The notes beneath the pieces are model-generated. The model had not been told where the DNA came from. It searched no databases and saw only the letters and a list, made by a program, of their open reading frames with translations. Shown in pieces: positions 62,010 to 64,000 of a stretch of DNA of 64,000 bases. This DNA is from Paenibacillus pasadenensis DSM 19293. GTDB lineage: Bacteria; Bacillota; Bacilli; Paenibacillales; Paenibacillaceae. The stretch lies in contig NZ_AULW01000001.1 of NCBI RefSeq assembly GCF_000422485.1, positions 186,001-250,000 on the forward strand, written 5' to 3'. Made by a program: the position numbers and the translations under genes. Each line of letters opens with the position of its first letter. Position 1 is the stretch's first letter.

Positions 62010-63740
62010 TTACGCCTGGCTCATCTGGGCGACATGCAGGCGGCTGTAGATGCCTCCGGCCGCGACCAGTTCCTGATGCCGGCCTTCCTCGGCGATGCCG
62101 CTGCTGTTGACGACGAGGATGCGGTCGGCGCTCCGCACCGTGCTGAGGCGATGCGCGATGACCAGCGTCGTGCGGCCGACGGACAGCTCCGCCAGCGCCG
62201 CCTGGATCGCCGCCTCCGTCTCGGTGTCGAGCGCGGAGGTCGCCTCGTCGAGGATGAGGATCGGCGGGTTTTTGAGGAACATGCGGGCGATGCTCATCCG
62301 CTGCTTCTGCCCGCCGGACAGCTTGACGCCGCGCTCGCCGATGACCGTGTCCATGCCGTCCGGCAGCGAGCGGATCAGCTCGTCGAGCGACGCCCGGCGC
62401 GCGGCGTCCCATACCTGCTCGTCGGTCGCGCCCAGGTCGCCGTAGGCGATGTTCTCGCGGATCGTGCCCGAGAACAGGAACACGTCCTGCTGCACGATGC
62501 CGATGTTGCGACGCAGCGACTCCACCGTCACGTCGCGGATGTCATGGCCGTCGACGGTGATCGAGCCGCCGTCGACCTCGTAGAAGCGCGGCAGCAGGCT
62601 GCAGATCGTCGTCTTGCCGGCTCCGGAGGGACCGACGAAGGCGACCGTCTCGCCCGGCCGGATCGTCAGGTCGATGCCCTTCAGGATCGGGCGGCCCGGC
62701 TCGTAGCTGAAGCTTACGTTCTTGAACTCGATCGCGCCCTTCGCCCGCTCGAGGACGGCGGCGTCCGGCTTGTCCTTGATGTCCGGATCGGTGTCCATGA
62801 TCTCGCAGTAGCGGCCGAAGCCGGCGATGCCCTTGGGATAGCTCTCGATGATGGCGTTGATCTTCTCGATCGGACGGAAGAACACGTTGGAGAGCAGCAG
62901 GAACGCCAGGAACTCGCCCATCTCGATGCGGCCATCGATATAGAACCAGGCTCCGAACAGCAGGATCAGCACCGTGATGAGCCGCATCATCACGTAGTTG
63001 AGCGTCATGCTGGCGGACAGCGTCTTGTAGGCGATCAGCTTGGTCTGGCGGTAGTTCGCGTTCTCGACCGCGAACAGCTTGTTCTCATGCTCCTCGTTGG
63101 CGAACGACTGCACGACGCGGATGCCGCCGACGTTGTCCTCGATACGGGCGTTGAAGTTGCCGACGTTGCCGAACATCCGGCCGTACGTCTGCCCCATCCG
63201 CTTGCCGAAGTAGATGATCATCCAGGCGAGCACCGGCACGATGATGAAGCTGATGATCGCCAGCTCCAGGTTGAGGTACGCCATCAGGCCGAACGCCCCG
63301 ACGAGCGTCATGACGGCGATGAACGCATCCTCCGGACCGTGATGCGCGAGCTCGCCGATGTCGTTGAGGTCGTTGGTCATGCGGCCGATCAGATGCCCGG
63401 TCTTGTTGTTGTCGAAAAAGCGGAAGCTGAGCTTCTGCACATGGCCGAACAGGTTGCGCCGCATGTCGGTCTCGATGTTGATGCCGAGCATATGGCCCCA
63501 GTAGGTGACGATGTAGTTCAGCAGCGCCGTGACGCCATAGACGGCCAGCAGGCCGACCGACGCCCAGACGATGAGGCTCCAGTTGCCGGTAGGCAGCAGG
63601 TCGTCCGTGAAGCGGCCGACGGCGATCGGGAACGCGAGCTCCAGCAGGCCGGCGATGACGGCGCAGGTGAAGTCGAGGATGAACAGTCCTTTGTACGGAC
63701 GATAGTACGAGAAGAATCGGCGGAGCATTTCTTCACTCAT
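62010..63740 (-). CDS. ABC exporter, fused membrane and ATPase domains (multidrug type)
   Basis: A 576-residue half-exporter. Residues 1-310 form the six-helix membrane domain (RFFSYYRPYKGLFILDFTCA, MRRNLFGHVQKLSFRFFDNN), and residues 330-576 the ATPase: Walker A GPSGAGKTT, Q-loop GIVQQDVFLFSGTIRENIAYGD, signature LSGGQKQ, Walker B ILILDEATSALD and switch IAHRLST. Such proteins dimerise to export lipids, drugs or peptides; the substrate is unknown. ATG 63740 has no clear ribosome site, and ATG 63728 (four codons in) could be the real start. It has its own promoter carrying a palindrome in the spacer. Confidence 0.93.
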   Translation of the reverse strand: MSEEMLRRFFSYYRPYKGLFILDFTCAVIAGLLELAFPIAVGRFTDDLLPTGNWSLIVWASVGLLAVYGVTALLNYIVTYWGHMLGINIETDMRRNLFGHVQKLSFRFFDNNKTGHLIGRMTNDLNDIGELAHHGPEDAFIAVMTLVGAFGLMAYLNLELAIISFIIVPVLAWMIIYFGKRMGQTYGRMFGNVGNFNARIEDNVGGIRVVQSFANEEHENKLFAVENANYRQTKLIAYKTLSASMTLNYVMMRLITVLILLFGAWFYIDGRIEMGEFLAFLLLSNVFFRPIEKINAIIESYPKGIAGFGRYCEIMDTDPDIKDKPDAAVLERAKGAIEFKNVSFSYEPGRPILKGIDLTIRPGETVAFVGPSGAGKTTICSLLPRFYEVDGGSITVDGHDIRDVTVESLRRNIGIVQQDVFLFSGTIRENIAYGDLGATDEQVWDAARRASLDELIRSLPDGMDTVIGERGVKLSGGQKQRMSIARMFLKNPPILILDEATSALDTETEAAIQAALAELSVGRTTLVIAHRLSTVRSADRILVVNSSGIAEEGRHQELVAAGGIYSRLHVAQMSQA

Positions 63741-63777
63741 TTCTGCGTTGAATTATGAAAGGAAAACCTATACAAAC

Positions 63778-63806
63778 ATTGTAGTGAGACTCGTTCTCAA
63801 AATCAA
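63778..63806 (-). promoter_or_regulatory. promoter of the exporter with a 15-bp palindrome in the spacer
   Basis: TTGATT (63801-63806), a 17-base spacer and TACAAT (63778-63783). The spacer holds TGAGACTCGTTCTCA (63785-63799), an inverted repeat that resembles a Fur-type metal-repressor box. Binding here would block polymerase. The regulator is inferred only. Confidence 0.6.
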
Positions 63807-63847
63807 AGCTTTTTTTCATTAAAGTTGTTTTTTCCGAAAAAGCCGCG

Positions 63848-63875
63848 AAAAAACCGGCATCTGCAGCGATGCCGG
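63848..63875 (-). terminator. terminator of sigE
   Basis: CCGGCATC pairs with GATGCCGG, with six A on the plus strand. It ends the sigE transcript before the exporter gene. Confidence 0.92.
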
Positions 63876-63928
63876 CCGTCCTCATTCCGTCTGCCCTCCG
63901 CCTCGAGCCGCTTGGCGCCGGGCCGGGC

Positions 63929-64000
63929 TCAGACCATCTTGTTGAACTCCTTGCGCAGCCGCTTGATGATCCGCTTCTCCAGCCGCGAGATGTACGACTG
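63929..64000 (-). CDS. sigE: RNA polymerase sporulation sigma factor SigE, C-terminal end (cut by window)
   Basis: The minus strand from the window edge encodes QSYISRLEKRIIKRLRKEFN followed by KMV and TGA at 63929-63931. This is the conserved end of region 4.2 of SigE, the early mother-cell sigma factor. Only the last 23 codons are inside the window. In Bacillus, sigG lies directly downstream; here the next gene on this strand is the ABC exporter. Confidence 0.9.
   Translation of the reverse strand, partial: QSYISRLEKRIIKRLRKEFNKMV

Overview
The window reads as one chromosomal stretch of a high-GC, endospore-forming Firmicute, most like Paenibacillus or a close relative. The basis is two sporulation sigma factors (the 3' end of sigE and a complete sigG), a Bacillales-type gene order ylmC-pgeF-ylmE-sepF-ylmG-ylmH-divIVA / ileS / lspA-ylyB / pyrR-pyrB-pyrC-carA-carB-pyrF-pyrE, Gram-positive lipoprotein and SLH-type surface genes, strong GGAGG ribosome sites and a T-box. 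No rRNA, phage, transposase or CRISPR was recognised. Most genes are on the minus strand.

Layout. 0-6.4 kb: a cut SLH/PrcB surface gene, an ung plus SPL-type radical SAM pair, three tRNAs (Leu, Ile2 and fMet, all minus strand), a small secreted protein, a cupin/HD-GYP protein and a TauE-type exporter. 6.4-13.8 kb: a tightly coupled five-gene operon (ATPase, lipoprotein adaptor, large FtsX-type permease, second ATPase with an AbrB-like tail, solute-binding lipoprotein). 13.8-15.3 kb: gene-free and rich in repeats. 15.3-27.6 kb: an oxidoreductase, a glutathione peroxidase, an esterase, a glycosyltransferase, an ABC-2 exporter trio, TPR and stalk/ankyrin proteins, a GNAT gene with two membrane genes, and mqo. 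27.6-28.8 kb: a second gene-free repeat region. 28.8-37.9 kb: the pyr operon, read from a sigma-A promoter through a PyrR-type attenuator. 38-46 kb: dapL, ylyB, lspA, a DksA-like gene, a DUF5665-type gene, and ileS behind a T-box. 46-53.2 kb: two secreted-protein genes of lower and uneven GC, one of 2023 codons, lying between divIVA and ileS. 53.3-58.5 kb: the division/sporulation cluster divIVA to sigG. 58.6-63.8 kb: a GntR/ABC module and an ABC exporter, lying between sigG and sigE. The window ends inside sigE.

How the genes work together. The pyr genes make UMP under PyrR attenuation. The ylm/sep/div genes serve division and cell-wall editing next to sigG. The two ABC-rich loci look like self-regulated envelope or drug-export modules.

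The most unusual signal is a composite non-coding repeat present twice in the same orientation, near 14.5-15.0 kb and 28.0-28.6 kb. It consists of 52-nt tandem units, each with a small terminator-like hairpin, followed by a conserved hairpin and a 128-nt structured block that differs between the copies at only 6 positions by eye.
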